Shown piece after piece: positions 1 to 5,647 of a stretch of 5,647 nucleotides of DNA. The first letter of the stretch is position 1; every line of letters starts with the position of its first letter. The position numbers and the translations under genes are program-made. Source of the stretch: Ignavibacteriales bacterium (GTDB lineage Bacteria; Bacteroidota; Ignavibacteria; Ignavibacteriales; Ignavibacteriaceae); assembly GCA_027347125.1 (NCBI GenBank), contig DAIERC010000088.1, positions 1-5,647 of the forward strand, written 5' to 3'. The notes beneath the pieces were generated by a model, which made no database searches, was not told the origin of the DNA, and saw only the letters and a program-made list of their open reading frames with translations.

Positions 1-913
1 GAACGAATGTAAATATCCGGTTCCATCTTATAGAGCGGAAAATATCCGATACAACATCCGGATTTTGCGACCAATAAATTAATACGGCCTTCCCGATAAT
101 ATCATCATCGGGAACAAAGCCCCAGTAGCGACTGTCTAAGCTGTTCGTTCTGTTGTCGCCTAAAACGAAATAATAATTTTTTGTTATCGTATAATTCCGG
201 GCCGGCGTGCCGTTTATCGTAATTACCGATCCTTCCACGCTAACGGCTCTATTATTCAGTTCCCTGTCAATCAATGCTTCCCACTCCAAAATATTTTTGG
301 AATTAATATTTATTACCTCGCCTTTTTTAGGAACAACCAGCGGTCCGTAATTATCACCGTTCCAACTTTTCCCCGGGGGGAATATTCTTTCGTCTTTGAT
401 ATCTTTTCCCGTTGCATCTGTTTTTGAGATAAGAGCATTTGCAGGCAGAGCCTGTTTAATTCCGTTAATATAAACAACCCGGTTTACAATTTTAATTGTA
501 TCGCCGGGGCATCCGATTACACGCTTGATATAATCAACATCCTCATCAGGATACACCTGGTCATCAAAGCCGGGAAATTTAAAAACTATTACATCGTTAT
601 GCTGCGGCTTGCCAAACGGAATTAAACTGACAGAAGGGATTTCAAAATACGTAAAAGGGAAGTAACGCGGAGTATGGATTGAATAGGCCGCTTTATTAAC
701 ACCTATAACATCGCCTACCAGAAGCGTGTTTTCCATTGAAGCGGTCGGTATTTTATCGGCCTCAAAAAAAAATATCTTTAGAAGAAGAGCGGCAATAAAC
801 GCTATTATTACCGCTCTTATAAATTCCTTATTTAAGAATTTTGCCTGGCCAACGTTTTGCTTTTTTTCTTCCGGTACTACGGGATTACTATAGATGTTAT
901 CCGCTTCAGACAA
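1..913 (-). CDS. lepB: Signal peptidase I (S26 family), 3'-partial at window edge
   Basis: Membrane serine protease that removes signal peptides from exported preproteins on the outer face of the cytoplasmic membrane. 304 codons are visible and no stop is reached before base 1. The last visible residues (WNRIFTFV) look like the usual C-terminal end, so only a few are probably missing. A cytoplasmic N-terminus of about 31 residues is followed by one membrane span (about 32-50). The nucleophile Ser59 is in IPTASMENTL and the general base Lys130 in YIKRVIGCPGD. The C-terminal box GDNRTNSLDSRYWGFVP is at 252-268. All family boxes are present, so it should be active. The long stretch between the Ser and Lys boxes (about 70 residues) is, as I recall, usual for this lineage. 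I chose TTG at 913: no ATG or GTG lies in frame between it and the far upstream part that overlaps lepA, and the first in-frame ATG downstream is Met60, inside the catalytic motif. The ribosome site is weak (AAAGAAAGA). It starts 14 bases after the lepA stop, so it is probably co-transcribed with lepA. Confidence 0.95.
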   Translation of the reverse strand, partial: MSEADNIYSNPVVPEEKKQNVGQAKFLNKEFIRAVIIAFIAALLLKIFFFEADKIPTASMENTLLVGDVIGVNKAAYSIHTPRYFPFTYFEIPSVSLIPFGKPQHNDVIVFKFPGFDDQVYPDEDVDYIKRVIGCPGDTIKIVNRVVYINGIKQALPANALISKTDATGKDIKDERIFPPGKSWNGDNYGPLVVPKKGEVININSKNILEWEALIDRELNNRAVSVEGSVITINGTPARNYTITKNYYFVLGDNRTNSLDSRYWGFVPDDDIIGKAVLIYWSQNPDVVSDIFRSIRWNRIFTFV

Positions 914-927
914 AATAAGATCTTTCT

Positions 928-2721
928 TTAGTCTTCTATTTGTAATACAGCCAGAAAAGCTTCCTGCGGAATTTCAACATTACCAACCTGCTTCATTCTC
1001 TTCTTGCCTTCTTTCTGCTTTTCGAGAAGTTTTCTTTTCCTGGTAATATCGCCGCCGTAACATTTTGCAAGCACGTTTTTTCTTAACGCTTTTACAACGG
1101 ACTTCGAAATAACCTTTGTGCCTATAGCTGCCTGTATATCGATCTCAAACATCTGGCGGGGAATAAGGTCTTTAAGCTTGGCACAAACTTTCCTTCCCCA
1201 ATCGTATGATTTACTTCTGTGCACAATCATAGACAATGCATCAACCGGCTCGCTGTTTAACAAAATATCAAGTTTAACAAGATCCGATTCTTTATAACCC
1301 ATGTACTCATAATCAAAGGATGCGTAACCGCGAGTTGTAGATTTTAGTTTATCATAAAAATCAAAAATTATTTCTGCAAGCGGAAACTCAAATTGAAGAT
1401 CGGCGCGTGTCGGGTCTATATAATTTGTATTTATATATGTTCCTCTCTTATCCATACCAAGTTTCATAATGTTGCCTACGTACTCGCTGGGGCAAACTAT
1501 TTGCGCTTTTACATAAGGCTCTTCGATTTGCTCAATGTCTCCCACAGGCGGCATCATTGCAGGGTTATCAACAACTATCTTTTCACCCTTCTTGTTGTAA
1601 ACATAATATTCAACGTTCGGCAGAGTTGTAATAATAGATTGATTATACTCCCGTAAAAGCCTTTCCTGAACTATTTCCATATGAAGAAGCCCAAGGAAAC
1701 CACATCTAAATCCGAATCCGAGTGCGGCGGAAGTTTCCGGCTGATAAATAAGCGCCGAGTCATTCAAACGGAATTTTTCAAGAGCGTCTCGCAGGTCTTC
1801 AAATTCATCAGCATCGGTGGGATAAAGCCCGCTGTAAACCATCGGTTTAACCTCTTTATAACCGGGCAAAGGTTTATTCGCGCCGTTTTTTGCCTGTGTA
1901 ACTGTGTCACCTACTTTTATATCGTGAACTTCCTTTACGCCGGAAATAAGATAGCCTACGTTACCGGCAGAGAGTTCATTTGTTTTAATCTTTCTTAAAC
2001 CGAGCACACCTATTTCTTCGGCTTCAATTTCTTTACCCGTAACAAAATATTTTATCTTGTCGTTTGTTTTAAGCGTGCCGTTAAATACCCTTATGTAAGC
2101 GATCGCGCCGCGGTAAGCGTCAAAAATAGAATCAAAAATTAATGCTTGAAGAGGCGCATCCGGATTGCCTTTGGGAGCCGGTATTTTTTTTACAACAGCT
2201 TCAAGAATTTCATCTATACCTATTTTAGCTTTGGCGCTGGCAAGAAGAATATCATCGCCTTCGCAGCCAATTAAATCGACTACCTGTCCTTTTACTCTAT
2301 CTATTTCGGCGCTCGGCAAATCGATTTTATTAAGTACCGGAATAATCTCCAGCCCGGCATCAATAGCTAAGTAAAGGTTACTTATTGTTTGCGCCTCAAC
2401 TCCCTGAGCGGCATCCACAACCAGCAGCGCTCCTTCGCAGGCAGCCAGTGATCTGGAAACTTCGTATGAAAAATCGACATGACCGGGAGTATCAATTAAA
2501 TTTAATGTATAGTCAATACCATCGTTAGCTTTATATTTCATCTGGATAGCGTGGGATTTAATAGTAATTCCCCGCTCTCTTTCAAGTTCGAGATCGTCTA
2601 AAACCTGCGCCTTCGCCTCCCTCTCGGTAATAGTATGGGTTTTCTCAAGCAGGCAATCGGCAATTGTTGATTTACCATGATCTATATGTGCAATAATGCA
2701 AAAATTTCGAATGTTGTTCAT
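928..2721 (-). CDS. lepA: Elongation factor 4 (LepA), translational GTPase
   Basis: Ribosome-associated GTPase of the EF-G-like family, reported to act on back-translocation, stalled ribosomes or initiation/30S biogenesis. At 597 residues it has the usual full length. GTP-binding motifs are in order: G1 AHIDHGKST (11-19), G2 region ERERGITIK (47-55), G3 DTPGH (77-81, with the conserved His81), G4 NKID (131-134) and G5 SAK (162-164). Domain II follows, then EF-G-like domains with GFGFRCGFLGLLHMEI, and then the LepA-specific C-terminal domain ending in KKRMKQVGNVEIPQEAFLAVL, which separates it from EF-G, TypA and BipA. The ATG at 2721 has an AGGGA site 4 bases upstream, and the protein begins in the family-typical way (NNIRNFCIIAH). 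It is first in a likely two-gene lepA-lepB unit. The stretch before G2 reads LDDLELERERG where I would expect LD-x-MDLERERG, a conservative change. Identification is secure; the exact physiological role of EF4 is still debated. Confidence 0.98.
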   Translation of the reverse strand: MNNIRNFCIIAHIDHGKSTIADCLLEKTHTITEREAKAQVLDDLELERERGITIKSHAIQMKYKANDGIDYTLNLIDTPGHVDFSYEVSRSLAACEGALLVVDAAQGVEAQTISNLYLAIDAGLEIIPVLNKIDLPSAEIDRVKGQVVDLIGCEGDDILLASAKAKIGIDEILEAVVKKIPAPKGNPDAPLQALIFDSIFDAYRGAIAYIRVFNGTLKTNDKIKYFVTGKEIEAEEIGVLGLRKIKTNELSAGNVGYLISGVKEVHDIKVGDTVTQAKNGANKPLPGYKEVKPMVYSGLYPTDADEFEDLRDALEKFRLNDSALIYQPETSAALGFGFRCGFLGLLHMEIVQERLLREYNQSIITTLPNVEYYVYNKKGEKIVVDNPAMMPPVGDIEQIEEPYVKAQIVCPSEYVGNIMKLGMDKRGTYINTNYIDPTRADLQFEFPLAEIIFDFYDKLKSTTRGYASFDYEYMGYKESDLVKLDILLNSEPVDALSMIVHRSKSYDWGRKVCAKLKDLIPRQMFEIDIQAAIGTKVISKSVVKALRKNVLAKCYGGDITRKRKLLEKQKEGKKRMKQVGNVEIPQEAFLAVLQIED

Positions 2722-2725
2722 TAAA

Positions 2726-2730
2726 TCCCT
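2726..2730 (-). promoter_or_regulatory. Ribosome binding site of lepA
   Basis: The minus strand reads AGGGA, then TTTA, then the lepA ATG. This is a good purine-rich Shine-Dalgarno match with a short 4-base spacer, and it supports the start at 2721. Confidence 0.65.
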
Positions 2731-2743
2731 AAAAATTGAGTTC

Positions 2744-2751
2744 TAAATATA
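2744..2751 (-). promoter_or_regulatory. Possible -10-like promoter element for lepA-lepB
   Basis: The minus strand carries TATATTTA, ending 22 bases before the lepA ATG. It fits a sigma-70 -10 hexamer (TATATT) and also matches 7 of 8 positions of the TAnnTTTG element known for the Bacteroidota primary sigma factor. It would give a leader of roughly 15 bases that just holds the ribosome site. No good -35 is visible: TTTTAA, 17 bases further upstream, matches TTGACA at only 3 of 6 positions. The sequence is AT-rich, so this could be chance. The position, in the only gap of the window and directly before lepA, is the main support. Confidence 0.3.
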
Positions 2752-2791
2752 ACTATGAAGAGAGAATATTAAAAGGTAATTGGAATTAAAC

Positions 2792-2819
2792 GTAAGAAGT
2801 GAAAAGCGAGATGCGAGAG
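2792..2819. repeat. Degenerate heptamer tandem repeat, four units
   Basis: On the plus strand four consecutive 7-base units can be read: gtaagaa, gtgaaaa, gcgagat, gcgagag. Each starts with g, has t or c second, and has purines in the third to sixth positions. The array is purine-rich on the plus strand and lies in the gap between the phosphatase stop and the lepA promoter region. It does not form a hairpin, so it is not an intrinsic terminator. I cannot assign a function. It could be slippage-generated spacer DNA or one copy of a dispersed intergenic repeat. Confidence 0.5.
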
Positions 2820-2825
2820 ATTTTT

Positions 2826-3779
2826 CTAATTTGCTGCCGAAGTTTTTCGTTCTATCATTTCTAAAATTATTCCTTCGCGCAAAGCATATTCCGAAATTGT
2901 TATAGATTGAAGATTAAATATTTCAAAAACTTTGTTTAAGATGATAAGGCCCGCCGGAATTATGTCGGCGCGTTTAGCTTCCATTCCTTTAATAGCAAGC
3001 CGTTCTTCCGGCGTTTTACAGTTAAACACCCCGGCTGTTACGGTTTTTAATTCATCAAAAGCAAAAGTAAATCCGTTGGAAGATTTTTTCGGCTTTTGGT
3101 GCCGGAGGTAATATATCATAGAGGCGGCTGCCTCTATTGTACCCGAGCTGCCAACGGCAATATCAAACTTTGCGTTAAGTTTTAATTTGGGATTTGCATA
3201 AATTTCTTTGCTTACATATTCTTCGCAGGCTTTAACGGCTTCGTCGGTTATAATATAATTCGGAAAGAACATTTTGCTTAATCTAACCGCGCCTATTTTT
3301 ACACTTTCGGCAAATTCAGGTTCACCGTTGTTTCCCAGAACAAACTCGGTGCTGCCTCCTCCAATATCCATACAAAACGCTTTTTTATCAAAAAGCCCCA
3401 GCGCTTTTTTAGCGCCGATAAAAATAAGTTTTGCTTCTTCGCGCCCATCCACGGCTTCTACCGTAATACCGGTAGTATCGTATACTGTTTTTTTAAACTC
3501 CGTTTTATTATGCGCTTCCCTAACGGCACTTGTTGCAACCGCCCTTATTTCGGCGTTGTAAAAGCCCGCAAGTTCTTTAAAACTTGAGAGTCTTCTTATT
3601 GCCTCGTTGGTTTCTTCTTTAGTAATGAAAGATAAACCTTCACCTTTATGCGAACCTAACCGGATTATTTCTCTTTCGCGGTCAACAATTTTGAACGAAC
3701 CGTCTTTTTTTACTCTTACGATAATTAGATGAAATGAATTTGTCCCCATATCAATAGAGGCAAGAAACGGGCTAGACAA
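2826..3779 (-). CDS. Ppx/GppA-family phosphatase (exopolyphosphatase or pppGpp phosphohydrolase), single-domain form
   Basis: Cytoplasmic phosphatase of the ASKHA (actin/Hsp70-like) fold, expected to trim inorganic polyphosphate from its ends and/or convert pppGpp to ppGpp. The sequence cannot decide between the two. At 317 residues it is the short form with only the Ppx-GppA domain and no C-terminal HD domain. Visible motifs: phosphate-1 loop SIDMGTNSFHLII (8-20); ATSAVREA (82-89); DGREEAKLIF (111-120), holding the likely catalytic glutamate (E114 or E115); phosphate-2 loop DIGGGSTEF (138-146); GSSGT (210-214); RADIIPAG (270-277); and a closing SEYALREGII. The TTG start at 3779 is chosen because an AAGGAGG site lies 6 bases upstream and the N-terminus then begins seven residues before the first phosphate loop. 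Later ATGs (Met11) would cut into the loop. It overlaps the end of the glycosyltransferase gene by 8 bases, which suggests coupled translation. It is the last gene of its operon and ends in TAG. Confidence 0.93.
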   Translation of the reverse strand: MSSPFLASIDMGTNSFHLIIVRVKKDGSFKIVDREREIIRLGSHKGEGLSFITKEETNEAIRRLSSFKELAGFYNAEIRAVATSAVREAHNKTEFKKTVYDTTGITVEAVDGREEAKLIFIGAKKALGLFDKKAFCMDIGGGSTEFVLGNNGEPEFAESVKIGAVRLSKMFFPNYIITDEAVKACEEYVSKEIYANPKLKLNAKFDIAVGSSGTIEAAASMIYYLRHQKPKKSSNGFTFAFDELKTVTAGVFNCKTPEERLAIKGMEAKRADIIPAGLIILNKVFEIFNLQSITISEYALREGIILEMIERKTSAAN

Positions 3780-4878
3780 GATGTTCCTCCTTCTTTACGG
3801 ATAGAATATTCTTGCATAGGGAAAAAACATCATCAACTGTTATCTCATCAATTAACTCAGACTTTCGCAGGAAAAATTTATTATGACCAATAGGCGCCCA
3901 GTTAAAAGGATTTGTAGGGCCGAATATGGAAATTTGCGGTACGCCGGTTGTTCCGGCAACATGCATAATACCGGTATCGTTGGAAATAAATAAATCCGAT
4001 CTGGAAATAAGCGCGGCCACTTCAGGAATTTTTTTATCTATAAAAAGTCCGACTTTAAAAGTGATATTCTTACGTATAAATTCTATTTCGTCGTTATCGG
4101 CGCTGCTTCCCGTTAAATAAAATACCACCGGGTATTCGGCACTTAATTTTTCCATAAGTTCAATATATTTTTTTAACGACCATCTGTTCGGAATTTTACC
4201 GGCGCCAACATGTAAACCGATTAATAATATATTCCCGCCATGTTTTATTTCATTTATAAAACTTTCTGCTTCTGTTAAATCCTCTTCATCAAAAGTTATT
4301 TCAGAACTATAGTTTGAAGTGTTTATACCGAAAGGACGAACAATATCAAGAATCCTTTCGGCAACATTCGAGTCGGGATGTTTGCGCCAATCAACGGCAA
4401 CTCTCCGATCAAACAGGAACATGCTTTTATTCGGTTTACCGTCCAGACCGGCCGGGCCTATTCTTACTTTCGCGTTTGCAAACCTTGCCAGCAAATTACT
4501 TGTAAATGAAATCGAAACGGTTACCGGCACTACGGCAAGGTCATATTCTTCTTTGAAGAGTTTAACAAAACTGTTAAAGTATTCCGGTTTGATTAATTGT
4601 TTCTTATCGAAAATAAAAAGCCTGTCGATAAATTTATTTTTAATTACTCCGGGGTAATTTGAAGGGCTTGCAACAAGCGTTATATGGCAATTGGGATAAG
4701 TTTCTTTAAGTGCCCGAAGAACGGAAATGCCGGCAAGCAAATCTCCCAGTTGATTGTGCTGCCTTATAACAATTATTTTTTCAGGTTTCTCAAGTTCCCT
4801 GCTGTTGTTTTCTTTAACCGAAAACAACTTCCTAAAAACCCCGTATACCAAATCGTCAAATATTTTTCTCTGGGACAT
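3772..4878 (-). CDS. Glycosyltransferase family 9 protein (heptosyltransferase-like)
   Basis: A GT-B fold transferase related to the ADP-heptose:LPS heptosyltransferases (WaaC, WaaF, WaaQ, RfaF). It probably adds a sugar, possibly heptose, to a lipopolysaccharide core or another envelope glycan at the inner face of the cytoplasmic membrane. In the N-terminal half (368 residues in all), IIVIRQHNQLGDLL (35-48) holds the conserved Gly-Asp (Asp46 matches the proposed catalytic Asp of WaaC). The C-terminal nucleotide-sugar half has GLHVGAG (221-227), NRWSLKKY (231-238), LFISNDTGIMHVAG (296-309) and IFGPTNP (318-324). There is no signal peptide or membrane span. The ATG at 4878 overlaps the TGA of the small gene upstream (TGATG) and has only a weak AAAGGA site about 12 bases upstream, so translation probably depends on coupling. 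Acceptor and donor cannot be told from sequence. The next in-frame ATG is far inside (Met153), which supports this start. Confidence 0.9.
   Translation of the reverse strand: MSQRKIFDDLVYGVFRKLFSVKENNSRELEKPEKIIVIRQHNQLGDLLAGISVLRALKETYPNCHITLVASPSNYPGVIKNKFIDRLFIFDKKQLIKPEYFNSFVKLFKEEYDLAVVPVTVSISFTSNLLARFANAKVRIGPAGLDGKPNKSMFLFDRRVAVDWRKHPDSNVAERILDIVRPFGINTSNYSSEITFDEEDLTEAESFINEIKHGGNILLIGLHVGAGKIPNRWSLKKYIELMEKLSAEYPVVFYLTGSSADNDEIEFIRKNITFKVGLFIDKKIPEVAALISRSDLFISNDTGIMHVAGTTGVPQISIFGPTNPFNWAPIGHNKFFLRKSELIDEITVDDVFSLCKNILSVKKEEHLV
3786..3792 (-). promoter_or_regulatory. Strong ribosome binding site deciding the TTG start of the phosphatase gene
   Basis: The minus strand reads AAGGAGG, then AACATC, then TTG. 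This near-perfect Shine-Dalgarno sequence lies inside the last codons of the upstream glycosyltransferase gene, at ideal spacing, and fixes the TTG at 3779 as the start. Confidence 0.8.
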
Positions 4879-5093
4879 CAGGAATTTGATTCATCCTTTT
4901 GGTTTTGTGTATCTTCTTTAATTTCTTTGAACTCAACTTCTTCCACATCTTTATACTTGGATTCGCCCGCAGGGCTGCTGTTAAAGTTAGAAGGTTTTTT
5001 AGCTTCTGGTATAAAAAAACGCACAAACATTTTAACTACTTTAAATAAAAAATAAAACAGCACAAACATCAAAATCAATCTAAACATACTCAT
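4878..5093 (-). CDS. Small one-span membrane protein with acidic tail, function unknown
   Basis: 71 residues that I do not recognise with confidence. Residues about 3-20 are strongly hydrophobic and aromatic (MFRLILMFVLFYFLF). A basic, hydrophobic stretch follows (KVVKMFVRFF, 18-27), then a polar, acidic, low-complexity tail (VEEVEFKEIKED near 51-62, then QNQKDESNS). This predicts one N-terminal membrane segment and a disordered, charged C-terminus. The arrangement recalls small Bacteroidota proteins annotated as DUF4834, but that is a resemblance and not an identification. Evidence that the gene is real is contextual: its ATG overlaps the kinase stop (ATGA, 4 bases), an AAGGA site lies 4 bases upstream, and its TGA overlaps the glycosyltransferase ATG by 1 base. 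A second ATG at 5087 (Met3) is an alternative start and would change only two residues. Confidence 0.78.
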   Translation of the reverse strand: MSMFRLILMFVLFYFLFKVVKMFVRFFIPEAKKPSNFNSSPAGESKYKDVEEVEFKEIKEDTQNQKDESNS

Positions 5094-5647
5094 TCAATCC
5101 TTCGCGATTCGGGTTTAAAATATTCAATAACACCTCTGTCTTCCCTGAAAATTTGTTTAAATAATTCGTCAAAGTCATCTTCACTATTTACAAAATCAAT
5201 CTCGGTTGAGTTAACAATAAGCAGCGGCGTACTTGAATATCTAAAAAAGAAATGATTGTACGCGTCGCTTAATTCCTCTATATAACCTCTAGTAAGATTT
5301 CGCTCTATTCTTCGACTTCTTTTCTTTATATTAAACATCAGCCTGTCAATGCTAGACTGTAAATAAACAACCAGGTCGGGTTTTCTTAAACTTCTTTCAA
5401 GCAGCGGGAAAATACTTTCGTAAAGTTTCAGCTCTTCGCCGCTTAAATTTAAGTAATCAAAAATTCTATCTTTTTCAAACACATAATCGCTCACTATATA
5501 TTCCGTAAAAAGATTTTCCTGGTTAAGCGCTTCCTGCTGTTTATAACGATTAATCAAGAAGAACATCTGCGTCTGGAACGCGTATCTTTTTCTATCTGAA
5601 TAAAAACTTTCCAGGAACGGGTTTGCTTCGAACTGCTCAACTATTAA
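5090..5647 (-). CDS. Deoxynucleoside kinase (dAK/dGK-like), 5'-partial at window edge
   Basis: Salvage enzyme that phosphorylates deoxynucleosides (probably deoxyadenosine and/or deoxyguanosine) to monophosphates with ATP, in the cytoplasm. 185 residues are visible, running in frame to base 5647. The first ones, VEQFEANPFLESFY (3-16) and RYAFQTQMFFLINRYKQQ (21-38), are the conserved substrate-binding part of the family. The ATG at 5566 is therefore an internal Met28 and not the start. The P-loop (GxxGxGKS/T) and the first beta strand must lie just outside the window, about 20-40 residues upstream. Also visible: the acidic motif VSDYVFEKD (52-60), PDLVVYL (90-96), a basic lid region KKRSRRIER (108-116), and the C-terminal PLLIVNSTEIDFVNSEDDF. 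E4 is the probable general base by family comparison. It ends in TGA, overlapping the next gene by 4 bases. Substrate preference cannot be settled from this sequence. Confidence 0.93.
   Translation of the reverse strand, partial: LIVEQFEANPFLESFYSDRKRYAFQTQMFFLINRYKQQEALNQENLFTEYIVSDYVFEKDRIFDYLNLSGEELKLYESIFPLLERSLRKPDLVVYLQSSIDRLMFNIKKRSRRIERNLTRGYIEELSDAYNHFFFRYSSTPLLIVNSTEIDFVNSEDDFDELFKQIFREDRGVIEYFKPESRRIE
5098..5102 (-). promoter_or_regulatory. Ribosome binding site of the small membrane protein gene
   Basis: AAGGA on the minus strand, then TTGA, then ATG at 5093. The site lies inside the last codons of the kinase gene and favours the first of the two nearby ATGs, although the second (5087) would also be within reach. 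Confidence 0.5.

Noticed and set aside
2184..2191. Run of eight A in the lepA sense strand as a programmed frameshift site
   Set aside because: The zero frame is full-length and conserved on both sides (VVKKIPAP), and no function is expected for a truncated product.
1393..2374. Three plus-strand open frames antisense to lepA
   Set aside because: lepA is complete and conserved over its whole length on the other strand. These are composition artefacts.
2722..2825. Possible rho-independent terminator after the phosphatase gene
   Set aside because: On the minus strand the gap begins with an A-run and C/T-rich heptamers. I find no GC-rich stem followed by a T-run, so termination here is unproven.
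3274..3561. Plus-strand 95-codon frame inside the phosphatase gene
   Set aside because: It is antisense to the conserved DIGGGSTEF and EEAKLIF region, and its Ser/Pro/Ala-rich content mirrors the real gene.
4319..4657. Plus-strand open frames of 112 and 63 codons inside the glycosyltransferase gene
   Set aside because: They are antisense to a motif-complete GT9 gene, with no domain and no operon context.
4684..5055. Plus-strand open frame of 123 codons antisense to the small membrane protein and glycosyltransferase
   Set aside because: It has no recognisable motif, is low-complexity hydrophobic/serine-rich, and lies opposite two genes supported by overlaps and family motifs. It is a shadow frame.
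1..5647. A novel defence, mobile or CRISPR-type system
   Set aside because: All but one of the genes belong to well-known housekeeping families, and I see no CRISPR-like direct repeats, transposase, integrase, toxin-like genes or tRNA.

Overview
The window is a compact stretch of ordinary bacterial chromosome in which every supported gene lies on the minus strand. Reading in the direction of transcription (from base 5647 down to base 1) the order is: deoxynucleoside kinase (5' end cut off by the window edge), a 71-residue one-span membrane protein, a glycosyltransferase family 9 (heptosyltransferase-like) protein, a Ppx/GppA-type phosphatase, then a 104-base gap, then lepA (elongation factor 4) and lepB (signal peptidase I, whose last few codons lie beyond base 1). 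Base composition is AT-leaning, roughly 40% GC by eye. The protein styles (a dNK with the EQFEANPFL/YAFQTQ signature, a long single-span signal peptidase, a one-domain Ppx/GppA, a heptosyltransferase-like GT9 implying a Gram-negative envelope) suggest the Bacteroidota/Chlorobiota/Ignavibacteriota group. An Ignavibacteria-like organism is my best guess, made from recognition of the proteins and not from any search.

Region 5647-2826 is one tightly packed transcription unit. Its four genes overlap by 4, 1 and 8 bases in turn, so they are very likely co-transcribed and translationally coupled. The combination (dNTP salvage, unknown small membrane protein, envelope glycosyltransferase, polyphosphate/(p)ppGpp phosphatase) does not form an obvious single pathway and looks like a housekeeping operon.

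Region 2825-2722 is the only intergenic space. It holds a degenerate heptamer tandem repeat just after the phosphatase stop, a small AT-rich dyad, a weak -10-like promoter element and a good Shine-Dalgarno site for lepA. I see no convincing rho-independent terminator in it.

Region 2721-1 is a lepA-lepB pair separated by 14 bases, the same order as in the classical E. coli lep operon. EF4 acts on the ribosome, and LepB cleaves signal peptides from exported proteins at the membrane.

I found no mobile element, CRISPR array, RNA gene, toxin-antitoxin pair or defence system, and nothing I would call a new biological system. The points worth a second look are the true (off-window) start of the kinase, the unidentified membrane protein in the operon, two TTG start codons, and the heptamer repeat.
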